DNA of 64,000 nt from Aureibacter tunicatorum (GTDB lineage Bacteria > Bacteroidota > Bacteroidia > Cytophagales > Cyclobacteriaceae). Shown here piece after piece: positions 36,950 to 45,561 of this stretch (within the stretch, counting starts at the first letter, position 1; every line of letters begins with the position of its first letter). Below the pieces are notes generated by a model. It saw nothing but the letters and a program-made list of their open reading frames with translations. It was not told the origin of the DNA and did no database searches. Position numbers and translations under genes: made by a program. Location: contig NZ_AP025308.1 in assembly GCF_036492635.1 (NCBI RefSeq), positions 148,320-212,319 of the forward strand, in the 5' to 3' direction.

Positions 36950-37636
36950 ATGGCGAGTAGTGGGCAGTCGGCAACGAAACTTGAGAAGCTAACCATTGAA
37001 GCCTATGATAATCCGCAGTTCTCCGGGACAACGGACAAGAAATATGAGCTTCAGATCAATCCAAAAGAAATTCATCACAGTTATGAACAATTAGGACAAC
37101 AACCTGCTTTATTGGCAACAGGCAAAGTCATAACAGATGTCAAGCCCAATGAATACGCGGAAAGAATGTCTTTTGAGTTCATTGTGGACGCTACGGGAGT
37201 TGTAGAGGGATGCGATGATGTGTATACGGATATTCAGAATTTGACAATGCTGACAGCTGAGGTGAATGGTCAAATTCATACGCCGAATTATTTGAAAATA
37301 CGTTGGGGCAAAAAGTTGAATTTCACAGGTACCCTTGCCCAGATGAAGATTTCATATATGACATTTGCTCCTGATGGATCGCCTGTGAGAGCTAAAGTGG
37401 TGATGGGCTTGAACGGGTTTGTTGATGCGGCTAAGAAAGCTTCTAATGACAATAATAGCTCACCGGATTTGACTCACATTATCGAAGTGAAAGATGGCGA
37501 TCAGTTGCCCGTTTTGTGCAGGCAAATTTATGGCAGTTCAAAATATTATTTGGCAGTGGCAAAATTGAATAAATTGTCCTCGATTTTTGACATGCAGCCG
37601 GGCCAAAGATTGATTTTTCCACCTTTAGACAAATAA
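36950..37636 (+). CDS. LysM tube-baseplate adaptor (Afp7-like)
   Basis: A 228-residue protein. The N-terminal about 150 residues carry the CIS tube-initiator pattern: a LEKLTIEAYDNP start and LQINPKEIHHSYEQ, followed by the ERMSFEFIVDATG strand. The C-terminal about 55 residues are a LysM-like domain (VKDGDQLPVLCRQIYGSSKYY, ending MQPGQRLIFPPL). This is the layout of Afp7/Pvc7 and of phage gp53-like proteins, which sit between the inner tube and the spike. It is followed by the spike gene after 3 bp, matching the Afp7-Afp8 order. Confidence 0.9.
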   Translation: MASSGQSATKLEKLTIEAYDNPQFSGTTDKKYELQINPKEIHHSYEQLGQQPALLATGKVITDVKPNEYAERMSFEFIVDATGVVEGCDDVYTDIQNLTMLTAEVNGQIHTPNYLKIRWGKKLNFTGTLAQMKISYMTFAPDGSPVRAKVVMGLNGFVDAAKKASNDNNSSPDLTHIIEVKDGDQLPVLCRQIYGSSKYYLAVAKLNKLSSIFDMQPGQRLIFPPLDK

Positions 37637-37639
37637 ATC

Positions 37640-39448
37640 ATGGGCGTAGGACTCGTTGACAGCAATTCAGATTTAGCAACAGCAATTGTTAGTGTAGGGG
37701 GCAAGACATTGGATGACAAATTTCAAATTGTATCCTTGGAAGTAGAGAATAGGCTTAACAGAATTCCTGTGTCAAAAATTGTCATGCTTGATGGAGATAT
37801 GGAAAAAGGAACTTTTCCGAATAGCGAATTGAGCGATTTCAAGCATGGAGCTAAAGTTAGTTTGAGTTTTGGATATCATACTGAAGAAACAAAGGTCTTT
37901 GAGGGGGTTATTACTTCGTTGCAAGTTCGGGTCAAAAGGTATGGCAGTCGTAAAGTAGCGTCCCAATTTATTATTGAATGCTCTCATGAGATGGTTTCGA
38001 TGAAAGGCAGTGTTAGAAGCCAGTTTTTTAAAGGGAAAAAAGACAGTGAAGTAATGTCGTCGTTGGCTAAAGATCATGGTGTGACAGCAAGCGTGGAGTC
38101 AACGGATGTAAAGCATGAAAACTTGGTTCAATATAACAGTTGCGATTGGGATTTTTTTAAAAATAGAGCGAGAGCCAATGGTTTGGTGATTCAAGTAACT
38201 CCGGATTCAAAAGTAAAAGTAGCTAAACCGCAAGTCTCGAAAAAGCCTGCTGTTTCTTTGGATTACGGGATGAATGTCTTAGACTTTGATTGTGAGTTAA
38301 ACGCAGTAGGACAATTGGATCAAGTAAAAGTTTCGGCATGGGATTCGGGAAGTCTGAAAGCGGTTGATGGCTCATCCAAGGATTTGAAAGTGGGTGGGCA
38401 AAGCAGTGTGTCGGCTAAAACTATGGCAAGCGCGGTGAAAGTAAAGCCTTTTGAAATAACATCTTCTTTGCCTATAGAGTCTTCGGAGCTTAAAGCTTGG
38501 GCTTCAGGGATTATAGCTTATTCAAGAATGTCTTCGATAAGAGGAAAAATTTTGACATTGGGAGTCGCAGAGGTAAGAGTTAATGATGGTGTTCAATTAG
38601 AAGGTTTTGGAGGGAAATTCAATGGCATTGCTTATGTGTCAGGTTATAGACATTTTTTGAAATCAGGAAAGTGGTTTACCGAAATTTATATTGGTTTGCA
38701 GTTTGATGATTTTAATTTGGGAGCCGTGTTCAAGGACGGTTCAGATTGGGCTGTTTCCTTGCCAAGAATAGATGGAGTGCATAAAGGGAAAGTTAATAAA
38801 TTGGATGGCGACCCTCAAAGCCAAGGAAGATTATTAGTTGATGTGCCATCGATTGAAGCCGGCGGAGACGGTCTTTGGGCTAGGTTATGTCAGGATTATG
38901 CTTCTAGCGGAGCTGGATTGTTTTTTGTTCCTGAAAAAGGCGATGAGGTTGTTTTGGCTTTTGAGAATGGAGATCCGAGGTTTCCGATTATCGTAGGTTC
39001 TATTTATGGCAAAAAGAATTCTTCTCCAGAGAAATTATCATCAAGCAATGCCAAGAAAATGTTTCAAAGTCCCAAAGGATTGAAAATGTTGTTTGATGAT
39101 GAGAGTAAAGAGATTTCGTTTGAAACGCCTGGTGGTAATAAATTGGTTCTCAGCGATAATAGCAAAGGAATCACATTAGAAGATTCAAATCAAAATTCGA
39201 TGAAAATGGGGAGTAGCGGAGTTGAGTTTTCAGCAAATCAAGATTTTAAAGTTGATGCGAAAAACAATTTTGAGGCTGCTGGAATGGCAGGGGTGGATCT
39301 CAAGTCCGATATCGGTGAAGTCAGTTTGAAGGGGTTTAATGTATCAGCCAAAGCTGATTTGAGTTTTGAAGCTGAAGGAGGCTTGGAAGCGAAAGTATCC
39401 TCTTCAAGTATTTTGACTCTGAAAGGAACATTTGTATTTATAAATTAG
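37640..39448 (+). CDS. VgrG-like spike protein (Afp8-like)
   Basis: A 602-residue central spike protein. The N-terminal about 370 residues resemble the gp27-like hub (EVENRLNRIPVSKIVMLDGD; FEGVITSLQVRV). An OB-fold (gp5-like) follows at about 375-460 with VDVPSIEAGGDGLWARLCQDYAS and PEKGDEVVLAFENGDPRFPIIVGSIYG, a strongly conserved VgrG segment. The C-terminal about 130 residues are a Gly, Ser and Lys-rich beta-helix-like repeat (KGLKMLFDDESKEISFETPGG) that forms the needle. It joins the tube adaptor to the PAAR tip and pierces the target membrane. No enzymatic extension is fused to it. Confidence 0.93.
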   Translation: MGVGLVDSNSDLATAIVSVGGKTLDDKFQIVSLEVENRLNRIPVSKIVMLDGDMEKGTFPNSELSDFKHGAKVSLSFGYHTEETKVFEGVITSLQVRVKRYGSRKVASQFIIECSHEMVSMKGSVRSQFFKGKKDSEVMSSLAKDHGVTASVESTDVKHENLVQYNSCDWDFFKNRARANGLVIQVTPDSKVKVAKPQVSKKPAVSLDYGMNVLDFDCELNAVGQLDQVKVSAWDSGSLKAVDGSSKDLKVGGQSSVSAKTMASAVKVKPFEITSSLPIESSELKAWASGIIAYSRMSSIRGKILTLGVAEVRVNDGVQLEGFGGKFNGIAYVSGYRHFLKSGKWFTEIYIGLQFDDFNLGAVFKDGSDWAVSLPRIDGVHKGKVNKLDGDPQSQGRLLVDVPSIEAGGDGLWARLCQDYASSGAGLFFVPEKGDEVVLAFENGDPRFPIIVGSIYGKKNSSPEKLSSSNAKKMFQSPKGLKMLFDDESKEISFETPGGNKLVLSDNSKGITLEDSNQNSMKMGSSGVEFSANQDFKVDAKNNFEAAGMAGVDLKSDIGEVSLKGFNVSAKADLSFEAEGGLEAKVSSSSILTLKGTFVFIN

Positions 39449-39451
39449 ACA

Positions 39452-39545
39452 TTATCACGATTGATTTTTTATACCATTTTCTTTCCCTTTGGAGGGAATA
39501 CAAGGGAGGATGATTAAGAAAACCATAAAAAACTAATCGTGATAA
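39452..39545. repeat. Long imperfect inverted repeat inside the locus
   Basis: 21-nt arms (39452-39472 and 39525-39545) are reverse complements except for two adjacent mismatches; the outer part TTATCACGATT / AATCGTGATAA is nearly perfect. The centre contains a second small hairpin (TTCCCTTTGGAGGGAA). The repeat fills most of the only sizeable gap (121 bp) between the spike and PAAR genes. Both ends are next to ACA, a possible 3-bp duplication. It could be a mobile-element remnant (MITE-like) or an RNA structure that lowers expression downstream. Confidence 0.6.
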
Positions 39546-39569
39546 ACATTATTAATAAAAAAAATAATT

Positions 39570-39857
39570 ATGCCTCCAGCAGCTAGATTGACGGATATGC
39601 ACGCATGTCCAAATGTAGAGATTATTGTCCCCCATGTGGGAGGACCTATTGTTGGCCCGGGATGTCCAACTGTATTAATCGAGAAATTGCCAGCAGCAAC
39701 TCTGGGTAATCAGATTGTTTGTGTTGGCCAACCTGATAGTATATTGTTAGGATCTTTTACGGTTTTTATCCAAAATCAACCAGCCTGTCGATTAGGAGAT
39801 CCCTCTTCTCATGGCGGTAGTCTTGTATTAGGAAGTTTTACAGTTTTTATCGGATAA
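39570..39857 (+). CDS. PAAR-domain spike tip protein
   Basis: A 95-residue PAAR protein that caps the VgrG-like needle as a sharp cone. It has the start PPAARLTDMHACP, repeated GSFTVFIQNQPACRLGD and ending GSLVLGSFTVFIG; His and Cys residues suitable for metal binding lie at HACP, GCP, ACR and SSHGG. There is no fused toxin domain. It follows the spike gene after the inverted repeat and abuts the gp25-like gene with no gap. This is the Afp10 equivalent by domain, but here it lies before the gp25-like gene. Confidence 0.92.
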   Translation: MPPAARLTDMHACPNVEIIVPHVGGPIVGPGCPTVLIEKLPAATLGNQIVCVGQPDSILLGSFTVFIQNQPACRLGDPSSHGGSLVLGSFTVFIG

Positions 39858-40280
39858 ATGGGAAATGAAAATTCATTTTTAGGAAGAGGTTGGTCTTTTC
39901 CTCCTTCATTTGGCAAAGGACACGGTATTCGAATGGTAAATGAAGAAAATGATATAGCCGAGAGCTTGCATATTATTTTATCGACAAGCCCGGGTGAAAG
40001 ATTGATGAATCCAGAGTTTGGTTGCGACCTAAAAGCCATGTCGTTTTCTACTATAGATAGTAGAACGATCAACTCTATGAATGACTTGATCAAAGACGCC
40101 ATTCTAAAGTTTGAGCCAAGAATTTCATTGGAAAAAGTGGAAATAGATACTTCAGGTCAATTGGAAGGGATTATAAGAATCGAATTATATTACTTGATAA
40201 GAAAAGTAAATATCAGGACAAATTTGGTCTATCCATTTTATTTCAAAGAAGGTACAAATATTGATTTAGATTATGAATAG
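39858..40280 (+). CDS. gp25-like baseplate protein (Afp9-like)
   Basis: A 140-residue protein of the GPW/gp25 family. The core has ESLHIILSTSPGERLMNPEFGCDL, containing the family EPR-like motif region (PGERLM-PEFG), and a later NSMNDLIKDAILKFEPRISLEKV segment. gp25 proteins bind the wedge proteins and start sheath polymerisation at the baseplate. The ATG directly follows the PAAR stop (TAA ATG), so they are co-translated. Length and order fit the baseplate part of the locus. Confidence 0.92.
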   Translation: MGNENSFLGRGWSFPPSFGKGHGIRMVNEENDIAESLHIILSTSPGERLMNPEFGCDLKAMSFSTIDSRTINSMNDLIKDAILKFEPRISLEKVEIDTSGQLEGIIRIELYYLIRKVNIRTNLVYPFYFKEGTNIDLDYE

Positions 40281-40328
40281 GCGTTGTTCGTTGGAGGAAC
40301 AAGCCATATAGGTATATAGCATAATCAT

Positions 40329-43300
40329 ATGACAGAGTCTAATAATTGGTTTCAAAGTGAAAGAGGCTTGTTCAGGCATCAAGGGGCTAATCATCCGTTG
40401 AATGTGAATAGTTTCAAAGTTGATGATCGAAAAATCTATGATTTGATTCTTTATTTGGAGAAAGTATCTAAGTATGTTAGATACTATGACAAATCGAATA
40501 AGGTTGATGGAGACTGGAGGTTTTTCTTTGAAAATGATGTGTTATATGATTTATCTCGAATTGTATCTATTAAGCTTAATGATGTTGAAAAGGAGTGGAA
40601 AGTTTTAAGTCAAAGGCTGGATTACACGAGCCTCGTGAAAGAGCAAGTCGACGTAATCACTCAAGTATTGGGCTTTATTGATAATTTATTTTTTCAATTG
40701 GATCAATGGTTTGTGGGATCATTGAAAGTAGGAGATCCGATGGAGGAGGAATTGAATCAATATTTATATAATTTGATAACACAGAATCTAAATTATGATT
40801 TCAAGAAGTTTATCAAAATAGCTGAGAAGTTTACGAAAGCTGACATTTACAGAATAAAACATTCTTACAATGATGTTTTCTTTCAAGGGGATAATGTGGA
40901 CTTGGTCTTTGAAGAGGAAGTAAGCTTGTATGTTCACCTTGAGAGCTATAAGGATATTTTTAATTTGCTCAATATTATTTTCAATAATATTTATCAGCAT
41001 TTAAACCAATTGCTCGTATTTTCCAATGGCTTGTTGCTTGAGTCGCTTTACGAAAATAGAACGCATAACCCTGATTTTGCGTTGTTGGTGGCTTTTTTAG
41101 AGTCTTATCAGACCATACAAAAAAGACTGAATTCATTTACGGAAAGTCATTTGGATTATTTTTTTTCAGAAATACTTAAGCAGAATAGGATAGGGGCTAT
41201 ACCTGACAAGGTGAATTTTTATTTAGAATTAAATGATGATTCAAGCGAATTGTTGCTTACCAAAGGTTCTATTGTAGAAGCAGGCTCCACACCATCAGGA
41301 GAAGATGTTTTTTATTCGCTTGATCATGATGTGTATGTAAATAACATCCAAATCAGCAAGGTTTGTATTTCCAATGTCGCTAGCAATCCTAATTATACCA
41401 ATCTCGACCATTATTCATTTGTCACAGGAATTTATTCGAGTCAATTGGATGACTTTAATGAGTTGGAATATAATGGAAAGCCTTTGGAGTTATTTGGAAG
41501 AGATCAAATAGATTTGCTGGATCAATATAAAAGCATGGATGAAAGCGATGTGGGCTTTGAACTCTGTTCCAGCGTGCTTTATTTATCATCCGGAAGAAGA
41601 GTGATAAATATTAGGTTTTTTATCAATCAAGATTCCTTTTTGTCTTTTGTCGAGGTGTTGAAAAGTTATAGCAATTCGGAGAAAATAGGCATGGATGCTT
41701 CCTTTGACGCTATGATGAGCGAGAGTTTGGAGTTGAAGATAACAACTGAGAATGGTTGGAAAAGAGTAGAAAAATATAAGATAATTCCGCCTAAAGATTG
41801 GTTGCAAACATACTTCGACATATATGTAGAATTGGACTATTCATTTTCATCAATTACCGCTTTGGAAGGAAGCAAGGCGCCAAAGATTTCATTTTTAGCA
41901 AGAAGAAATAAAATTTCATATTCTTATTCCTTGTTCAAGGACTTTATTGTCGATGCCATTGAAATTGCGGTCGAGGTTGAGAATATGGCTAATCCAAATA
42001 TTTACAATGAATTAGGAAAGGTTGACACCAGCCAAGTTTTTTATCCTTTTGGAGCCACTCCAAAAAAAGGCAGTTACTTCTTATTTGGACACCCAGAGTT
42101 TGTTTGCAAGAATTTGACTGATTTATCTTTTGAAATGGAATGGCAAAATCTGCCTAAAAATGGCTTCGAAGAACATTATAAAGAGTATGAAATAGGCATT
42201 AATAATGACTCTTTTCAATGCACGATTTCATATCTAAATGATTATAAATTTTTTCCATTTTCCGAAAGGCAAACGTTTAAAATATTTGAAGGAGAAGGAG
42301 CGAATATTAATAGCCATCTGAGTGTGGATAGCGTAGATTTGAATAAGTTTCCTATATCCAAAGATGAAAACAGCTTCGCGCAAGCCGAGGAGTATTCTTC
42401 CGATACTAAAAAAGGGTATTTTAAAGTTGAATTGTCCAGTCCCGATGATGGTTTTGGTTCGGAGGTATTCTCAAATATTTATGCAGAGTCTGCGATGAAT
42501 CAGGCTAAGACATCTTTTTTGAATTTTGGAAAGCCAAATAGTCAAAAAGATATCAAGTATCCTAAACAGCCGTTTATTCCTTCATTGAAAAGTTTTAATG
42601 TTAGTTATCAAGCTTATGAAAAAATAGAACTCAGAAAGAATCTTCATGAAAAGTCGATTATGGATGAGTCTAATTTATTTAAGCATATCTATCCCTTTGG
42701 GGAACTGGTGATTTATGACAAGAAGTGTTTGAACAAGCCTTTTATGATGCCTCAATTCAAGGCTGATGGATACTTGAATTTAGGTTTAACAAATACTGAA
42801 TTGGCAAATCACTTATATCTTTACTTCGAGGTTTTTCAAGATAATAATGAAGTGACCAATGGAGAGCTGTCATTTCAATGGACGTATTTGGCAAATGATG
42901 TTTGGCATCATTTCAGCAAAGATATGCTTCTATTGGACACTACTAATTCATTTCTTAATTCTGGGGTTATAGCATTAAGACTGCCTGATGATTGGACAAT
43001 GAATAATACCTTAATGCCTCCGGACTTGTATTGGATCTCGCTTTCAGTAAGAGGCAAGGGTGTTTTTCCTAAGTTCAAACTTTTAAAAACTCAGGGATTA
43101 AGCGCTGTTTGGCATAATGATAATGAGGAAGTCGAATGGAAAACATCGATTTCTGAAGATAGTATCACAAAATTTGCAGATGCCTATCCAGAAATATCAT
43201 CTGTTTCTCAACCTTTTCCTTCTTATGAAGGAAAACTCAAAGAAGCTAAAGGAGAGTTTTATAGAAGATTAAGCGAAAGGCTTCATCATAAAAATCGCTT

Positions 43301-44030
43301 GATTACTAAATACGATTTTAAAACGTACATTTTAAATAGCTTTCAGAATGTAAGATGTGTCTTTGGGTATAATACCAAGACTTCTTTGAAAATGATACTA
43401 GTTCCTTATACGACTACAGACGAGTATTATCTCCCATTTTTCGACAATTTATTTCTTAAGAGCGTCAGTAAAAGTATAATCGCCTATAAGGCAAACAACA
43501 TAGACTTGTCGGTAGAGAACCCTTCTTATGAGCTGATTCAATTGAGATTTAAAGTTAAATTTGACGATAGTCAAAGAAATGGTTATTATTTGAGTAAAAT
43601 GAAAAGAGAAATATTTTCATTTTTAACCCCATGGTTTTTTGACAAGCATGCTGAAATTCTATTAAACCGTAAAATATCATTTGAATCGATAATAAACTTC
43701 CTTAATAGTAGAAAATATATAAAACATATAACATCTCTATCTGTTATACATCTAGTAAAAGATGGTGATGGCTATATTAAATTTGATTCTGTTGAAAGCA
43801 TGTCAAATGAAATTAGGGCAATAAATCCCGAAAGCCTATTAGTATCTGCATTGGATCATGATGTTGAGATAATAGATCAAGAAGTCTTGATAAGTCCTGA
43901 GAAGTCTTCTTTGGATAAAATGAGGATTGGAGCTGATTTTATTGTTTCCGGCGGTGATGATTCAGAAGAGGAAATCGGTAATGGTGATGGAGTAGACGAT
44001 GGAGTAAGTAAAATTTCATTTAAAATTTAG
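40329..44030 (+). CDS. Large baseplate wedge protein (Afp11/12-like, baseplate J-type)
   Basis: A 1233-residue protein that follows the gp25-like gene, the position of Afp11-12. The N-terminus (residues about 20-100) shows YLEKVSKYVRYYDKSNKVDG-D-WRFFFENDV, a motif common in Bacteroidetes eCIS wedge proteins. A segment near 310-360 (KVNFYLELNDDSSELLLTKGS, then SGEDVFYSLDHDVYV) resembles the entry of gp6/gpJ-like baseplate domains. The C-terminus has RLSERLHHKNRLITKYDFKTYIL and a baseplate J-like end. It would form the second wedge subunit with the protein at 21087-23813. The protein is acidic and Gly-rich in the last 30 residues. Confidence 0.8.
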   Translation: MTESNNWFQSERGLFRHQGANHPLNVNSFKVDDRKIYDLILYLEKVSKYVRYYDKSNKVDGDWRFFFENDVLYDLSRIVSIKLNDVEKEWKVLSQRLDYTSLVKEQVDVITQVLGFIDNLFFQLDQWFVGSLKVGDPMEEELNQYLYNLITQNLNYDFKKFIKIAEKFTKADIYRIKHSYNDVFFQGDNVDLVFEEEVSLYVHLESYKDIFNLLNIIFNNIYQHLNQLLVFSNGLLLESLYENRTHNPDFALLVAFLESYQTIQKRLNSFTESHLDYFFSEILKQNRIGAIPDKVNFYLELNDDSSELLLTKGSIVEAGSTPSGEDVFYSLDHDVYVNNIQISKVCISNVASNPNYTNLDHYSFVTGIYSSQLDDFNELEYNGKPLELFGRDQIDLLDQYKSMDESDVGFELCSSVLYLSSGRRVINIRFFINQDSFLSFVEVLKSYSNSEKIGMDASFDAMMSESLELKITTENGWKRVEKYKIIPPKDWLQTYFDIYVELDYSFSSITALEGSKAPKISFLARRNKISYSYSLFKDFIVDAIEIAVEVENMANPNIYNELGKVDTSQVFYPFGATPKKGSYFLFGHPEFVCKNLTDLSFEMEWQNLPKNGFEEHYKEYEIGINNDSFQCTISYLNDYKFFPFSERQTFKIFEGEGANINSHLSVDSVDLNKFPISKDENSFAQAEEYSSDTKKGYFKVELSSPDDGFGSEVFSNIYAESAMNQAKTSFLNFGKPNSQKDIKYPKQPFIPSLKSFNVSYQAYEKIELRKNLHEKSIMDESNLFKHIYPFGELVIYDKKCLNKPFMMPQFKADGYLNLGLTNTELANHLYLYFEVFQDNNEVTNGELSFQWTYLANDVWHHFSKDMLLLDTTNSFLNSGVIALRLPDDWTMNNTLMPPDLYWISLSVRGKGVFPKFKLLKTQGLSAVWHNDNEEVEWKTSISEDSITKFADAYPEISSVSQPFPSYEGKLKEAKGEFYRRLSERLHHKNRLITKYDFKTYILNSFQNVRCVFGYNTKTSLKMILVPYTTTDEYYLPFFDNLFLKSVSKSIIAYKANNIDLSVENPSYELIQLRFKVKFDDSQRNGYYLSKMKREIFSFLTPWFFDKHAEILLNRKISFESIINFLNSRKYIKHITSLSVIHLVKDGDGYIKFDSVESMSNEIRAINPESLLVSALDHDVEIIDQEVLISPEKSSLDKMRIGADFIVSGGDDSEEEIGNGDGVDDGVSKISFKI

Positions 44031-44032
44031 AT

Positions 44033-44779
44033 ATGTCATTGTTGAATAGAAAAACACTTAAATCTTTTTTCAGAAAAGGGAATATTCCAACCGAAGTCAA
44101 TTTTTCTGATTTGATAGATTCAAGCGTCAATAAAGTTGACGATGGTTTTTCTAAGTCTTCCGACGATGGATTGCAAGTTTCAACGATTGGAGACTCTGAT
44201 AAATTAGTTAGCTTTTATGAAAATATTAAAGACTTGAAGGCTAATTGGTCTTTTGTTATGAATCCTAAAAATCAGAATAAGGGGTTTGGTCTTCGAAATC
44301 TGAATACAGATAAAATTTCTTTGTTTATTAGGGACAATAATTACATTGGTGTTGGAACAATGAGCCCTAAGTCAGAAATGGATATCAGAGGCGCATTGTC
44401 AGTTGAAAGCTTAATTGGAAATTTTGCTCAAGGCACCATTCCAGCAGACGGTCAATGGCATACGGTTATTCCAGACTTAAGCGAGTATTCAGCTTTTGAA
44501 ATTATGGCTAAGGCTTCCGGGCCGAAGGGTAGAGGAAAGTATGTATTGGCTCATGTCAATGCAGTTTGCGCTTATGGCGCAAGAAATGGATCTATAAAAA
44601 TCAATCAATCGTATTATGGATGGCCTTTCAATAGAATCAAGGCAAGGTGGGTTGGAGGAGTAAATGAATATCATTTGCAACTGAAGACTGCTTCGCATTT
44701 TGGTTTGAGCGAGGAAGGAAACCCTTACGAACTGAAATATTTCGTTACAAATTTATATGATAAACGTTGTATGCAATGA
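44033..44779 (+). CDS. Tail-fibre-like protein
   Basis: A 248-residue protein in the position of the fibre gene (after the wedge protein, 2 bp gap). The first about 50 residues (LNRKTLKSFFRKGNIPTEV, FSDLIDSSVNK) resemble the attachment end of Bacteroidetes tail-fibre proteins. At about 103-125 lies IGVGTMSPKSEMDIRGALSV, a pattern (IGxGTxxPxxxLDVxG) widespread in phage-like fibre shafts. The C-terminal half (WHTVIPDLSEYSAFEIMAKA on) looks like a compact beta-sandwich head that could bind a ligand. A role in target recognition is inferred. It is short for an extended fibre, so it may be a baseplate-attached short fibre. Confidence 0.62.
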   Translation: MSLLNRKTLKSFFRKGNIPTEVNFSDLIDSSVNKVDDGFSKSSDDGLQVSTIGDSDKLVSFYENIKDLKANWSFVMNPKNQNKGFGLRNLNTDKISLFIRDNNYIGVGTMSPKSEMDIRGALSVESLIGNFAQGTIPADGQWHTVIPDLSEYSAFEIMAKASGPKGRGKYVLAHVNAVCAYGARNGSIKINQSYYGWPFNRIKARWVGGVNEYHLQLKTASHFGLSEEGNPYELKYFVTNLYDKRCMQ

Positions 44780-45024
44780 AGCAGTTTTTTGCAAGAGAAT
44801 TCATTTGGTTGATTGCGGCGTTCATGATAGGAATCCCTTCAGGTTTTATATTCTTGTGGATGCTGGACTTGAGGACTTTGGGTGAGCAAATTACATTTGA
44901 TGAGAGTGTGTTTTTTACTGAATTATATTTGGTTGGTTTCATTTCGGGAATGGTTAGTGTTTATCTTTTGAGATTGGTGAGAGCTTCCATAATTACTATT
45001 GCCAATAAGAAAAAAGAATCATGA
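44776..45024 (+). CDS. Small two-helix membrane protein in the injection locus
   Basis: An 82-residue protein starting in an ATGA overlap with the fibre gene and ending in an ATGA overlap with the tail-terminator gene, so it is tightly coupled to both. It has two hydrophobic helices (about residues 9-30, IWLIAAFMIGIPSGFIFLW, and 50-70, LYLVGFISGMVSVYLLRL) joined by a short acidic loop, and a Lys-rich end. Soluble eCIS such as Afp and PVC have no such membrane gene. It could tether or release the particle at the cell membrane. No family is recognised. Confidence 0.75.
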   Translation: MKQFFAREFIWLIAAFMIGIPSGFIFLWMLDLRTLGEQITFDESVFFTELYLVGFISGMVSVYLLRLVRASIITIANKKKES

Positions 45025-45560
45025 TACACAATGTATTGAGTGTTGTAGCAAATGAATTGAATAATTATTTGAACTTGAACTTTCAGTTTGATGAAAAAAA
45101 GGTGCTCGTCTCTAATTTAGTCAATCAAGATGGAACATTGGCTTTTGAGGGAAGCAACAAGGTTGTATTGACTTTACTGAATATTGAGGAAGAAGGTTCG
45201 TTGAAATCCAATATGGGGATAATGAAGCCAGGAGCAAAGAAAGAGCTTCATGTGAATATGGAGGTGATATTCACTTCTTTTTTTACTGGAAAGAATTACA
45301 TAGAGTCATTGAAGATAGTTTCTCAAGTGATCTTGTTTTTTAACCAAAAAAAGGTATTCACTCCCAACAATACTCCAGATCTTTATGAGAAGTCCAATAA
45401 ATTGATTTTTGAGCTTCAAAGTTATTCTCTACAAGAATTAAGTCACATTTGGGGTATGCTTGGTGCCAAGTATATGCCATCAGTCATTTATAAAGTATCT
45501 ATGCTGACCTTTAGCAATGATATTGTGTTTAGCGATATACCAGAAATTAGATCTTTCTAA
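45021..45560 (+). CDS. DUF4255 tail-terminator protein (Afp16-like)
   Basis: A 179-residue DUF4255 (Pvc16_N) protein. The pattern MIHNVLSVVANELNNYL, then VVLTLLNIEEEGSLKSN, with LHVNMEVIFTSFFTGKNYIESLKIVSQVI and ending with SVIYKVSMLTF, follows the family closely. Members cap the distal end of the tube and sheath and stop growth. It starts in an ATGA overlap with the membrane protein. In Afp and PVC this gene is last; here it lies mid-cluster before the sheath gene. Confidence 0.9.
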   Translation: MIHNVLSVVANELNNYLNLNFQFDEKKVLVSNLVNQDGTLAFEGSNKVVLTLLNIEEEGSLKSNMGIMKPGAKKELHVNMEVIFTSFFTGKNYIESLKIVSQVILFFNQKKVFTPNNTPDLYEKSNKLIFELQSYSLQELSHIWGMLGAKYMPSVIYKVSMLTFSNDIVFSDIPEIRSF

Positions 45561-45561
45561 A

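Noticed and set aside
45517..45561. Upstream start of the 277-residue unknown protein
   Set aside because: It overlaps the tail-terminator gene by 44 bp, while an ATG lies one base after that gene's stop.
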